This document shows positions 26,035 through 37,100 of a stretch of 43,091 nt of DNA, piece by piece; within the stretch, counting starts at the first letter, position 1; each line of letters begins with the position of its first letter. Below the pieces are notes generated by a model. That model worked only from the letters and a program-made list of their open reading frames with translations, was not told the origin of the DNA and did not search any database. The DNA comes from Ministeria vibrans ATCC 50519 (taxonomy: Eukaryota; Opisthokonta; Filasterea): assembly GCA_943704425.1 (NCBI GenBank), contig CALSCP010002781.1:26226-69316 (forward strand), given 5' to 3'. Made by a program: the position numbers and the translations under genes.

Positions 26035-26234
26035 ATAATAATTATTAGTATTATCTTTTTCTTCTAATAAAAATAATTATTAATAATTATAATTATTATG
26101 TACTATGTAGCTTGGCTTTGCGCAAAGGACGTGCCGAGACACGCTTGGTTAAAGTTGCTGACGCGCCCAACCTGCCAGAGGCCGAAGCGACGTTCATGAT
26201 CTCCCCGGGAGGCATTACAGATGCGTCCGATTAA
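24124..26234 (+). CDS. DMC1: Meiotic recombinase DMC1 (RecA/RAD51 family)
   Basis: Forms filaments on single-stranded DNA and drives homologous strand exchange in meiosis. Five exons: 24124-24177, 24787-24882, 24962-25203, 25448-25957 and 26111-26234; 1026 nt, 341 aa, as expected. The N-terminal HhH domain has [20 protein letters not shown] and [15 protein letters not shown]. The core has [14 protein letters not shown], Walker A GEFRTGKSQ (split by intron 3), [20 protein letters not shown] (Walker B), [22 protein letters not shown] and [41 protein letters not shown] and the GGI end favour DMC1 over RAD51. Intron 1 is unusually long (609 nt) and compositionally distinct. The presence of DMC1 suggests the organism is capable of meiosis. 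Confidence 0.94.
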
Positions 26235-26428
26235 AAAATAAAAAGAGAAAAAGAACACATTTTCATTTATTATCAATAATACTAATAATAATTAAATTAT
26301 TTTTACAAGCGAAAAGCGTCAAGGCACAAAAAACGAAAAGATTATTATTATTATTATTGTTATTATTTTAAAAAAACAAACGCTGTACAATTTTATGTGC
26401 TCTCGCCTCTCTCAAACTGTCCAATCTT

Positions 26429-28947
26429 TCACACTCGGACATAGCGATTCGACAGACGGTTTCGCTTGGAACTACCGAGTGCAGCATACTGGTTGATCGC
26501 ATCACTTGGAGGTAGGCTGGGAGGCGCACCAGAGAGGGCAAGGGACGGCGAGGCTCCCGTCACCTCCGTTGCCGGCAATGGAGCTGTGGACGCCATAGGT
26601 GGTGCGCGTCCCTTAATCACAGGCTGATGCGCTGCTTTGGGGGCACTTCCCAGCGCCATGTCAGACGGTGGAGGCGCCACAGGTTTGACTGGCTCGGAAG
26701 ACTCCTCGCCGGGAAACACCCAGCGTTTCTGTTTCTCGTCGTATTGCGGCGCCGGATTGTCCGGCAAGTGAGCCTGCGTGTAATTTTCGGAGGTGCTCGA
26801 GCGTCGTGTGACCGAGCTGAAGACAGAGGTAACAAAGGAAAAGAGCGAGTTGCGACTGCCACTTCGCTTCATCTCGCTACCATTCTCACCCTCGCCGTCA
26901 GCGCCCTCTTTCGACTTGAGGTCGGCCGAACTTGTACTTGCAGCTCGAGGGCGTGGCTGACTCCGCTTAAATCCAAGATGGTCTTCTTCTTCCTCCTCCC
27001 CACCTTGTGACACTGCAGCCTGACTGTGCGTCGCCGGTGTCGCCGTCGATGGTGGAACAGCAGAAGCACCGGCAGCTGGTGCGTTCAACGACACGCCCGG
27101 GGGCAAAAAGGAAGCCATGTCGGTCGACTGGGCGCCGAGCATGACAAAGCCGCTGAGGTCCTGGTCAACCTCTTCGGACTCTGTCGCCGTCGGCTCTTCC
27201 AATGTACCGTCAGCAACAACGGGCATGAACGACTGGTGGTCACTCTGAAAAGGCACTTCCTGTGTGTGTTGCGGAGGCTGCTCCTGTAGGTGCTGCTGCT
27301 GCTGATTTTGTTGTTGTTGTTGTTGTTGGTGGTGGTGCTGCCACGACTGAGTCTGATCGGGCACAGAAAACAATGATGGCTCGCTGGCCGTGTCGACAGC
27401 CCAACTCGCGTTAGACTCTGTCGCTGTCAACGTAGGTTCTTGTTGCCATGAGGACGTATCGTTTGGCGCAACTGACGAAACAGCAAAAGAAGGAGTCTCG
27501 TTGTTGTGATGATGATGCGACACAACCGACGGTGGTTCGGCGTCGGTCGCAACACCTGTCAGCTCCACCACGTCGCCTGAGTTGTCCGAGGTGAGCGCAG
27601 CAGGTTGCCAACTTGACGTGCGGCTGTGCGTGCCAGTGGCAGGTCGAGTAGAGTCTTGACTGGTGCTCGCGGGGGTCGTGGTGCCCGACTCGCCATGAAT
27701 CAGACCGTGTAGGGTGTTCTCAAAGGTACTCAGGAGACCGCGTGTGCGTCGTGCCAGCCACGAGTTGCTCTTGCCCACCTCAGGATTGTGCTGCTCGATG
27801 CGACTCATCAACTCGGTCAAAGTCAGCACAAAGTATGCATGGTAGTGACCCTGGGCCGCCTTGGCACCACTCTTGACCTCGCGCAGCACCTCCTTGGTGT
27901 AGCGCAGCGCACGCTCAAGATGCCCCAAATCCACCAGATACCGCGCATGGACAAGCTTGGCCCACTGGATCGTAGGTAGTGTCGACTGAGGGTTCGCCAG
28001 ACGCAGCGCGTATTCAAGGACCTCTGTGCGGTGCAGCGCCACCATGTCCACACGGAAAAAGTCACGCGCGAGTTCTTGGCCCACCAATGCGATGCGTCCA
28101 TTGACGTCGAGCGCCGACGACAGCTGCAGACCAGCCGCAATGTAGCACACGTGTGCCTCACTCACATTTCCCTGACTGCGCAACTGATCACCGATGCTCA
28201 CCATAAGTTCGCGTGACCCCTTGGCGGGCGCATGCAACAGCGACGCGATCAGCGCCGACCAGCCACCCTGCACGTGAGACACCTCAACATTCGCCAGCAC
28301 GGCCGACTCGCTGTGCAGCGCAAGCAACGGCTGCAACACGCTCTGCTCACACACGACGCGCTTGGCAAACGCGGCAGCAACGCGGCGAATTCGAGCGCCA
28401 ACGTCGCCGGTTGACGATGGCAATTGCGATGCAAGCGCAAAGGCATAATCCCACAGTCCGTGCCGCATTGCCTCGTCGACTGCCGCGTCGTGTTGGCCGC
28501 ACACAAGATGCTTGTCCAGCGATGCAAGGGTCTCCGTGCGAATCTTGCCCGTCACAACAGCCTCGCGCTCGACAGGCGCAGGCGCATCGCCAAGGTCGGA
28601 GACACTCGCAAGGACACTGGCCAGCTTGGTTCCGACTCCACTGCCAGGAGATTCGACAAGGGTTGCGAGCACATTCCAAAGGATGCGCTGTGCGGTGTCT
28701 GAGGCACCCTTGCCTTGCGTCTGACAATGGTTCACCACCTTGGACTTGGCAGTGGATGCGAGAAGGGGACCGTCAAACGCTGCCGCAAGGCGCGCGTCGG
28801 GCGAATCGGCCAGGAGAGTCCCCAGTGAAAAAATCTCCACCTTGGAGCCACGGACACGCACAAGCTGACCACCGAATCCAATGGAGCACGCGTGAGAATG
28901 GCGCAGTGTAAGTCGTTCGAGAGGGTCTTGCGCAGGCATCATCATCA

Positions 28948-28985
<38 letters not shown>

Positions 28986-31275
28986 GAAGGGTGCATGTTC
29001 GAGGAAAGGTAGCTGTTGGTGGGATCCGCAGTTGAAGGAGCGCTCGTGTGTCCTGCTGTGAGTGGCACATCATCAAAGTCGTCGTTGAGAGGTACATTCT
29101 GATCGGCATCCGTGCTCATGGGGTACTCGTAGTTGTAGTTGTCGTAGTTGTAGTTGGTGTAGTCAAAATCGTCGTTGACAGTGAGGTCGGCGGGAGGCAG
29201 TGGCGCACCAGACGTGTCGTCCGTAGACGGGTAGGGGTCGAGCGATGAATAGTCGTAAGGCGAATTGTACGCGTAGTCGGCCATGGGCGGAGCAGTCGAG
29301 TCATCAGGGGCACTCCAAGAGTGGACTTGCGCAAGAGGGTCCGTCGCAGTGGGCGCTGCACCCAAGTCGACATCTTCGTACGCGGGCGGTGGTGCGTGTT
29401 CGGTCTCCTGAGCAGACTGTGTATCGAACTGCTGCTGATCGTACTGCTGTTGATCGTACTGCTGTTGATCGTACTGCTGCTGATCGTACTGCTGCTGATC
29501 GTACTGCTGCTGATCGTACTGCTGCTGATCGTACTGCTGCTGATCGTACTGCTGCTGATCATACTGCTGTTGATCGTACTGCTGCTGATCGTATTCCTGT
29601 TGGCCGAACTGCTGTTGATCGTACTGCTGCTGATCGTATTGCTGTTGGTCGTGCTGGTCGTCCTGCTGCTGTTCGTACTGCTGTTGATCGTACTGCTGTT
29701 CGCCGTATTGCTGTTGGTCGTATTGCTGTTGGTCGTATTGCTGTTGGTCGTATTGCTGTTGGTCGTATTGCTGCGGATCGTACTGCTGCTGATCGTACTG
29801 CTGCTGATCGTACGACGACGGTTGCGACTGCTCGTCGTACTGAGGCTGTTGCTGCTGCTGCGGCTGCTGATCGTCCTGTTGAACATCGTGCTGAGACTGT
29901 TGCTCCATTTGATGTTGCTGCTGCTGCTGCTCTTGATCATGACGCGAGTCAGAGGGTGGCACCTCACCCCAAGCGTACTCGTTGGCGACAGCGAGCGGCA
30001 CGGCCTCGGTGAATCCAAGGCTGTCACGACCATCGTCAACGTTCACCTCGTCAGCGGAGGCGGGAGGAAACAATTGGCGACCCACATGATGTTGTTGATG
30101 CTGCTGCTGCTGCTGCTGTAGCTGCTGAGATTGTGTGGCATCAAGCACCGCAGCCGGACGGGGAGTACAATCGGGTGTGTCGTCGTCGTAGTCAGCCACG
30201 AGAGACAGAGCTGACTTGGCTTCGCCTGGGATAGCCTGCGCCTGCTGTGGCTGGGGCGTTTGACGGGGTGGAACAAGGGCAATGCGGCCTGCATCGCGAA
30301 TGGCCTTAGGCGTATCCAAGATGATAGGTGCTGTTTCGCCAAAGATTCGCTCCTTCCGCACGTCACCAGCACTCTTCCCGGCGAAGAAGTCTGCCGTGGC
30401 ATCGAGTTGTGAGCATGTAGAATTCACCGGATGGGCATCAGGCAACGTTCCACCACCAATCGCATCGGCAGACGTACTCGAGGTCCATGCAAACGGTGCA
30501 GTGTGTGCCGCTGGCGTCCCCCAGGCGTACTCGGTTGAAGATTCGGTCTCGCACTGCTGAGTGTCCCACGAGACACCGTCGGCAGGAGCGGTCGTTGTCA
30601 CCTCGTCATGCAACTCTGTCTCAGTCTGCGGTGGATGGGGCGCGCCCAGTGATGGAAGTTGGGCGGTAGACTGGACCGACGGAAAACTTGCAGCTTCAGT
30701 GAGCTGATCTTGTGAGGGCTGCTGATGGGCGTTCCACGACTGCTCGGGAAAAGATGTCGGCGCTGCCGAAGGCTGAGAAATTGGAGCTGCGTCTTGGGCA
30801 GGCGGATTTGAGTACTCGTGAGCAGGGTTGGTGGTGGTGGTCGTCAGCGGAAAAGGGTTGTCTTGCGAGGGCTCGCTTGTCGGCTGGGATTGCCACGACT
30901 GCTCCTGCACCGGGGCAGACACAGTCTCAGGTTGCCACGACTGCTGCGGCGGCGGAGCAGAGTTGTCGTGCGAGGGCTCGCTTGTCGGCTGCTCCTGCAC
31001 CGGGGCAGTCGCAGTCTCAGGCTGCCACGACTGCTGTGGCGGCGGAGCAGACACAGTCTCAGGTTGCCACGACTGCTGTGGCGGCGGAGAAGTGTTGTCG
31101 TGCGAGGGCTTGCTTGTCGGCTGCTCTTGCACGGGGGGAGTCGCAGTCTCAGATTGCCACGACAGCTCCTGCACCGGGGCTGACACAGTCTCAGGTTGCC
31201 ACGACTGCTGCGGCGGCGGAGCAGAGCTGTCGTGCGAGGGCTCGCTTGTCGGCTGGGATTGCCACGACTGCTCCT
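26429..31275 (-). CDS. SEC16: Sec16-like COPII scaffold, 5' end lost at assembly gap
   Basis: Peripheral ER protein that organises ER exit sites and COPII coat assembly. One uninterrupted frame of about 1615 codons runs from the N gap to the stop; the true N-terminus is missing. Counting from the gap: residues 1-130 carry SWQPETVSAPVQEQ-type repeats; about 390-640 is extremely Gln-rich with a QYDQQ tandem array. The central conserved domain lies at about 780-900 (LERLTLRHSHACSIGFGGQL). The ACE1/Sec23-binding alpha-solenoid follows at about 905-1190 (LDKHLVCGQHDAAVDEAMRH, DYAFALASQLPSSTG). A disordered, Pro/Ser/Gln-rich C-terminal region ends with SKRNRLSNRYVRV. Human SEC16A has the same order of central and ACE1 domains. 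The absence of introns over 4.8 kb contrasts with most neighbours. Confidence 0.88.
28950..28984. repeat. Poly-Gln (CTG/CAG) run in Sec16
   Basis: Eleven consecutive CTG triplets on the plus strand (CAG on the coding strand) encode a poly-Gln tract immediately before the central conserved domain, next to an ATC run encoding poly-Met (MMMM). Confidence 0.9.
29425..29815. repeat. 15-bp tandem repeat encoding (QYDQQ)n in Sec16
   Basis: About 25 copies of a 15-bp unit (TGATCGTACTGCTGC and variants on the plus strand) encode QYDQQ-type pentapeptides on the minus strand. Unit variants change the third base (TGT/TGC, GTA/GTC), keeping the peptide, and a few encode QFGQQE or QQDDQHD. Open frames on the plus strand through the same array (TAADRTAVDR and LLIVLLLIVL) are repeat shadows. 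Confidence 0.95.
30880..31275. repeat. Long-period coding repeats (SWQPETVSAP) at the truncated 5' end of Sec16
   Basis: Modules encoding QSWQPETVSAP, PPPQQSWQ and QPTSEPSHDNS alternate up to the gap, with units of roughly 50-130 bp and high nucleotide identity. Such near-identical repeats would be hard to assemble and probably contributed to the break at the gap. Confidence 0.85.
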
Positions 31276-31283
31276 NNNNNNNN
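31276..31283. other. Assembly gap (8 N)
   Basis: Eight Ns separate coding sequence of Sec16 from a (GA)n tract. The gap truncates the Sec16 frame at its 5' side and coincides with the right border of the block that interrupts the beta-galactosidase gene. Confidence 0.99.

Positions 31284-31335
<52 letters not shown>
31284..31335. repeat. (GA)n tract at the right border of the block
   Basis: GA dinucleotide run directly after the N gap. It continues as AAACAAAACAAAGCGAGAGGCGAGT, which matches sequence left of the other (GA)n tract at about 20934-20950. Both belong to the same beta-galactosidase intron. Confidence 0.93.
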
Positions 31336-31340
<5 letters not shown>

Positions 31341-31370
31341 AACAAAGCGAGAGGCGAGTGCGTCTCTTAC

Positions 31371-31529
31371 TCTGGGCTGAAATGCGAATTCTCCGCGACA
31401 AAGTCGTGCGGAGCGTCCACAATAGGCCATTGCGCATCCGCAAAGGAGCGGTTTGCAAACTCAAACTGGGTCTTCAAGTCAAACTCGCCTCTGCGCAATC
31501 CGCCGGAGGGCCAGTTGCCGCTGGAGCTC

Positions 31530-31612
<83 letters not shown>

Positions 31613-32289
31613 GGAGGAGGGAGGAGGGAGAGAGAAAGAAACAAAGTGATAGAGAGAGAGAGAGAGAGAGAGTCAGAGTCAGAGACAAACAGAGACAGAC
31701 AGAGAGAGAAACAAAGTGATAGAGAGAGAGAGAGTCAGAGACAGAGACAAACAGAGACAGACAGAGAGAGAAACAAAGTGATAGAGAGAGAGACAAAGTG
31801 ATAGAGAGAGAGACAAAGTGATAGAGAGAGAGAAACAAAGAGATAGAGAGAGAGAGAGTCAGAGAGTCCGCTTGTTGTTTACCTTAACGCACGTTGCATT
31901 GGCCCATCCATGGAGACACGCCCTGTCGCCGTCGTGCTGCCATACCTTACAGTTGACATCGTAGCAGCACGATGTGGCGCAATCGTACGCAGAGAAGCGA
32001 TCTGGGTCGTGTTCCATGTTCCTAATGTCCAAAGTCAACAACGCAACCCAAAAAAAAAACAAACCAAAAAAAACGGAAAGCCGCAACCAATTGCGTCGTG
32101 AGCGCCTTACACACAGTCGTATCCACCAATGTCTTGCGGGTAGACGCAGTCGGGGCAGCCATGGACGTCTCCGGTGGGTGCGTGTCCAAAGTGAAACCGC
32201 CACCCTCGATTGAAGGGAACCGCCTCAGCAGCACACATGCTCACTGCAGCACACAAGGCGATCGCCACCCTGCACGATAAGGAGACCAT
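31371..32289 (-). CDS. GH2 beta-galactosidase, exons 1-3 (N-terminus with signal peptide)
   Basis: First three exons of the enzyme continued at 20900-17692: 32289-32111, 32021-31883 and 31528-31371. Exon 1 starts at MVSLSCRVAIALCAAVSMC, a signal peptide, followed by AVPFNRGWRFHFGHAP, the usual GH2 N-terminal strand. Exon 2 encodes a Cys-rich segment (YDCATSCCYDVNCKVWQHDG, then ACLHGWANATC) like an apple/PAN module inserted in the sugar-binding domain. Exon 3 ends with WPIVDAPHDFVAENSHFSP and a phase-2 donor, which the acceptor at 20900 completes to HFSPDANQKHGYLLRN. The promoter is shared with the divergent NUBP1 gene, 192 nt away. Confidence 0.93.
31531..31860. repeat. (GA)n with GAAACAAAGTGATAGAGAGA units in beta-galactosidase intron 2
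   Basis: A (GA)n run of about 80 nt, a (GGAG) stretch, then about six copies of a 20-24 nt unit with core AAACAAAGTGATAGAGAGA and interspersed AGTCAGAGACAGAGACAAACAGAGACAGAC. The core is the same as that found in two DHX8 introns more than 20 kb away. Confidence 0.9.
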
Positions 32290-32481
32290 GACTGATGACG
32301 GTCTTTGACTGCCGAATAATTTGTTTTGTTTCAAAGTTCATTCTTTAATGAATATCATAATCAAACCTTTTTTTGACAAAACTCTTTGACCGGGCTCTGA
32401 CGTCTCTTTTGCGACGTGTGAGACCCTTTCCCTCCCCCTGCCTCACTCGACACCGCTCGTTTCTTGCCCCTACAAAAGCGA

Positions 32482-34024
32482 TGGACGTGCCGGAGAATGC
32501 GCCGCAACGTACAACTCATTCCACCGTCGTCTGCCCTCTGTTGACCTCGTTCACGGCTGGCGCTGCCCTGTAGATTGCCCGGGAACAGAGAGCGAAGAAG
32601 CTGGCAAGGCCGACTCGTGCCAGGGATGTCCCAATCGCGAGATCTGTGCGTCGAGCACTCCGCGCGCGCCCGACCAAGGTACTCCCCGTTGCGATTGCTT
32701 CAGCTTGCCTCACTGCCTCCCCCCTCCCCCTTCCTCCAGCGCTGCCTGACATTCGACACCGCCTCGAGTCAGTGAAGCACGTCATTATTGTTCTCAGCGG
32801 CAAAGGCGGTGTTGGCAAGACGAGCGTGTGCTCTCAACTGGTGAGCTCTCTCAGGCGGGGGGTCTTTCTCGGCTCTCAACCTCGCTTCCTCCACCTAGGC
32901 TTGGACACTAGCTGAGGACAAAAACGTTGAAGTGGGAGTGTTGGACGTGGACATTTGCGGACCGAGCGTGCCCATTGCGCTTGGGTGTCAGGGCAATCAG
33001 GTGCACATCAGTCAGAGTGGTCTGTCGCCAGTGTATCCCGAGGAGAACCTCGCTGTCATGTCAGTTGCCTTTGCGCTCGAGCGAAGTGATAGTGCCGTCA
33101 TTTGGAGAGGACCCAAAAAGAACGGTTCGACAGGCCAAATCACGTGTACCACACACTAATCACACTATTACATATTCGTTCAGGAATGATCAAGAGCTTC
33201 TTAAAGGACACAGACTGGGGAGATCTCGACTATCTCATCATCGACACGCCACCAGGTCTGACAGAACGAGAGAGGAACAACTACACACACTTATACGCTC
33301 ATTTTAATACGTTCTTTCTTCTCTCACTACCACTTTTGTTTCTTTATCACGTTGTTTCTATCTCTCTATCTATCTTATTTATCTATTATAATATACATCT
33401 CTCTATCTATCTTGTACTAGGGACGAGCGACGAACACATTTCACTGATCGACTATCTGCGTCCCACTCACTCGTCTGTGCACTCTCTGATTGTGACAACT
33501 CCTCAGGAGGTCGCACTGAGTGATGTGCGAAAGGAGTTGGACTTTACTCGCAAAGTTAATTTGAATGTCATTGGCATTGTTGAAAACATGACGCATTTTG
33601 TCTGTCCTAAATGCCATGTAAGATCAGAAAGAGCAAAACTGGGGGTTTTTTATTTAATAATAACCAATAATAATGATTTTTTTGTTAGAAATCGACTGAT
33701 GTGTTTCCGGGCACCACAGGTGGAGCAGAGTCACTTACAGAGACGTACAAAGTGCCGGTGATTGCGCGCATTCCACTTGATCCGCGAATTGGTAAACTGA
33801 GACTATTTTCTGTTTATTGTTCAGTCTGTGTGTGTGTCGTCTCTCCGACACTCACTGTTCTTTTTCCTCTCTTTTTTTCTTCTTTTTTGAAAACCAAAGG
33901 TGAAGCAATGGACAATGGCGAGTCAGTATCGCGCGCACTGCCCAACTCCCCCACAAGTACTGCCTATCTTGATCTTGCCCAGCGCGTCAAGACCTTACTT
34001 CCCCCCACCCAAATGGATGAGTAG
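32482..34024 (+). CDS. NUBP1: Cytosolic Fe-S cluster assembly factor NUBP1/Nbp35
   Basis: P-loop scaffold ATPase of the cytosolic iron-sulfur assembly pathway. Eight exons: 32482-32509, 32574-32678, 32740-32840, 32899-33124, 33184-33255, 33421-33617, 33689-33791 and 33900-34024; 957 nt, 318 aa. The N-terminal ferredoxin-like Cys set (CPG, then [10 protein letters not shown]) distinguishes Nbp35/NUBP1 from Cfd1/NUBP2. Deviant Walker A is [10 protein letters not shown], followed by [52 protein letters not shown] and [20 protein letters not shown], whose CPKC pair binds the bridging cluster. It ends [10 protein letters not shown], then GES, as in the family. The first coding exon is only 28 nt. 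Its start was chosen for the match of [13 protein letters not shown] to the NUBP1 N-terminus. Confidence 0.96.
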
Positions 34025-34108
34025 TAATCCTCCCTCTTCCTCTCTTTCGAATTGAAAAAAAACGAAAATGTGTAGAGTACGAAAAACTATAGTAAACTGT
34101 TTATTGAT

Positions 34109-37100
34109 TTACAGCTGCTCCTTAAGCGAGTACATTGCTTCAAAGAGGGCAGTGCGGTCGAAATCACGTGAGTGCGCGTGAATAAGACTGGCAATCTGAG
34201 CGCGCACGGACAAAAGCGCATGTACAGTGTAGCCCCGTGTCGCAATGCCAAAGTCATTGGACACTCGTTGCAGTGAGTGGTCCTCGGGAATCACAAACGG
34301 AGGCACTGTGAACTCCACAGGCGCCTCCTCTTCTTCCTCTTCCTGCACCACCTCTCCCCCCGCTTCAATCCCCTCATCGTTCTTTGCTTCTTCTCGTCCG
34401 TCCTCGTTCATCTCCAACGGAGGAGGAAGCGCCTCAAACCCACCCTCATCATCGCCCATATCCATTGTATTCTCCACACTCGTCTCTTCTCCCTTCTCTT
34501 CCTCACCTTCCTGTTTCTCTACCTCACCCTCCATATTTCCTGCATCTTCTTCCTCTCCCTTTTCCTTCATCTCCACCTCATTACTCGCTTCGTTTTCCTC
34601 TTCCACTTCGCTTCCTTCTTCCACCTCATTACTCGCTTCATTTCCCTCTTCCACTTCGCTTCCTTCTTCCACCTCATTACTCTCCTCCTCCTCCTCCTCC
34701 TCCTCCTCCTCAACCCGAACTCGCTTGCGCGGCGACTCCTTCCGATTCTCCTCCTCCCGCAGCAACGATCGTTTCCTCACCTGGCGCATACCACCTTCAA
34801 CAACCTCCTCCGCTTCATCCTTCTCCTCGAATGTTGGCGCACGCGACAATGCCACCGGGGTCAGCACCAGTGGTTCGTCGTCGTCATCGTCGTTCACGAC
34901 CTCACAGTCGTTGGGGTTCGTGTCGTGCGCCGTAAGCCGGACGGACGACTCGCCCTCCTTGCACTTGATCACACTGCACTGGTCGCAGTGCCATTCACCA
35001 CGCGGCACCACCGTCATGTTGACGCAGGCCAAGTGAAAGGCGCGCGGGCACTTCTCGCAGCAGATCAGCTCGCCGAGTGAGCCACACAAGTTGCACACGT
35101 CGTCGTTGAGCTTTGCCGTCTCACACGTCTCACAGCTCCAATCGCCGAGAGGCACACGTCGCAAACCCACACACTTGAGATGAAACGAGCGCGGACACGA
35201 CTCGCAGCAGAGAAGGTTGCCTGGCAAGTGACACACATGACAGAAATCGTCATTCTCGTCCTCGTTGCACACATGGCACACCCAATCGCCGCGCGGCAAC
35301 GACTTGAGACCCACACACGCAAGATGAAACGATTGTGGACACCGGTCGCAACAAATAAGTTTACCTCGCTTGTTGCACACCGCACACACATCGGCATTTC
35401 CATCGTCACCTGTCGCTATTTTATGCCCGCGCACAATCTGCACCGAGCCTGGCGTTTTCGCCTTGACAGTGGTGCCACCACGGATTCGACTCGCAGACGG
35501 TGTTGAGGTGGTAGTAGTGATTGTCGTTGAGCTTCCGCCGCGCACGTAGCGCTGGATGGACTGGCCTCGTGGGGCGTTTCGTCGCCGTGACACACCAGCT
35601 GCTCCCCTTGTCCCTCCACCGTCACCGCCATTGGCACTTGGCACACCAGAAATTTTCGATGATCCTATCGTGGTCGAGTTAGGTACAATGTTCGCGTCGA
35701 TGCGGCGTTTGTCAATGGCGCGAATTTCGCGCTTGAAGGTGTTGGAGAGACGCTCAATCATGGAGTAGGCTTCGTCGCAAAGAGTATGCGCGTGAAAGAT
35801 GACACGTGACGGGTCGTTGGGCGGATTGTACTCGATGGTGTTCGTCACAATGCACTCAATGTCGTGCAGGAAGGCCTCAGGGGTGGTGTACTCGCCGGCG
35901 TCGCAACGACGCAGCATCGTTTCAAGGCAACACGGCGACTTGATGATGCTGTAGTAGTCGGGAAAGGTCGCCTTGGAAACGGGTGTGCTGAAATGTCGAA
36001 AGTGGCGCTCGCGTGCAAGGTAGTTGATGCCCTCGCGCAAGAACATGCGCAACTCGCGCAAATCTGCCATATCCGACTCCTCTTGTGCCTGACGCTTGTG
36101 TTCACCCTCCGCCTTGATCTTGGCTGCGACGTATGGGTCGACATCAAGTGCAGGTGCAACCGCCAGCTTGGGTGGACGTGAGCGAGGACGGGGTGCGTAA
36201 ACGCCGTCAATAAGACAGCCGGAAGGAGGCGTGAACGCAGGCTGGAGCGACACTTCGAAGAAGCGAGCGCGAGAGGCGTCGTCAGGACGCGACAGAGTCA
36301 CAATGCTCGCGGGAGCCACATTCAGGAAGGTGATGATGTCGCAAGGGAGGTGCGAGACAGGCGAGTCGACGGTGGCGAGAAGGAGCACGCCCAGGCCGGC
36401 CGAGTGCAGCTCGGTCAGGAGTTGTGTGAGGCACACGAGCGTCGCGGGTGCGCAGTGCGTAAAAAGCTGGTTGAGACGCGGTAAAAAAATAATGCAGGGG
36501 GCAGCACGACGGGCTTCATGCACGAGACGTGCACACGACTCTTCGGGTGAACGCGAGTGAGCGTCGGAGAGCAGCGTTGCGAGGGAGATAGTGAAGACGG
36601 TGGCCCCCTCGAGAGCATGCAAGATGGCTGGCCCAACAAACTCGCAGACGGCGGCACCATCCTCGGTGTACGTCCCGTTGGGATCGTCAAGGTCTTTGGG
36701 ACAAATGAGTACGGCAGGACGCCACGCGAGCATAGCCGTCATAGAGGGTCGTTGAGCGTTCACCAGTTGCTCAGCGACCGTCTGCTGCTGTAACTGCAGC
36801 TCATCATTGTTGTTGTTGTCAAGACCTTCAAGTGTGCGACGGCGACGGTCGCCCGTGAGTGCCGGACAGAGGGTGCGAATGAGACGCGTGGCGAGGTCGA
36901 CGGGGTCGCCAAGAAGTGGTGCAAGGTCGAGGGTAAGCGGACGCGCGGGTGAGGTGAGGGCACGTGCCGAGGCGGGCACAAGTGTCTGCATGGCAGCAAA
37001 AAAGTCGTTGCACGTGGGCTGCACTTGCTCTGGCTCAATGACCAGCTTCTGTGACGACGCGTATATTTGTGGGTAGTGGCGACGCAGAGCAAAGAGACAC

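Noticed and set aside
29245-30121. Long plus-strand open frames of the form TAADRTAVDR and LLIVLLLIVL, looking like a repeat protein or a membrane protein
   Set aside because: They are antisense frames of the 15-bp repeat in the Sec16 coding sequence; the minus-strand frame continues into the conserved Sec16 domains, these do not.
31284-31345. N-terminal MFCFSLSLSLS extension of the Sec16 frame through the N gap
   Set aside because: It is a translation of the (GA)n tract joined through unknown bases; the real N-terminus is not in the window.
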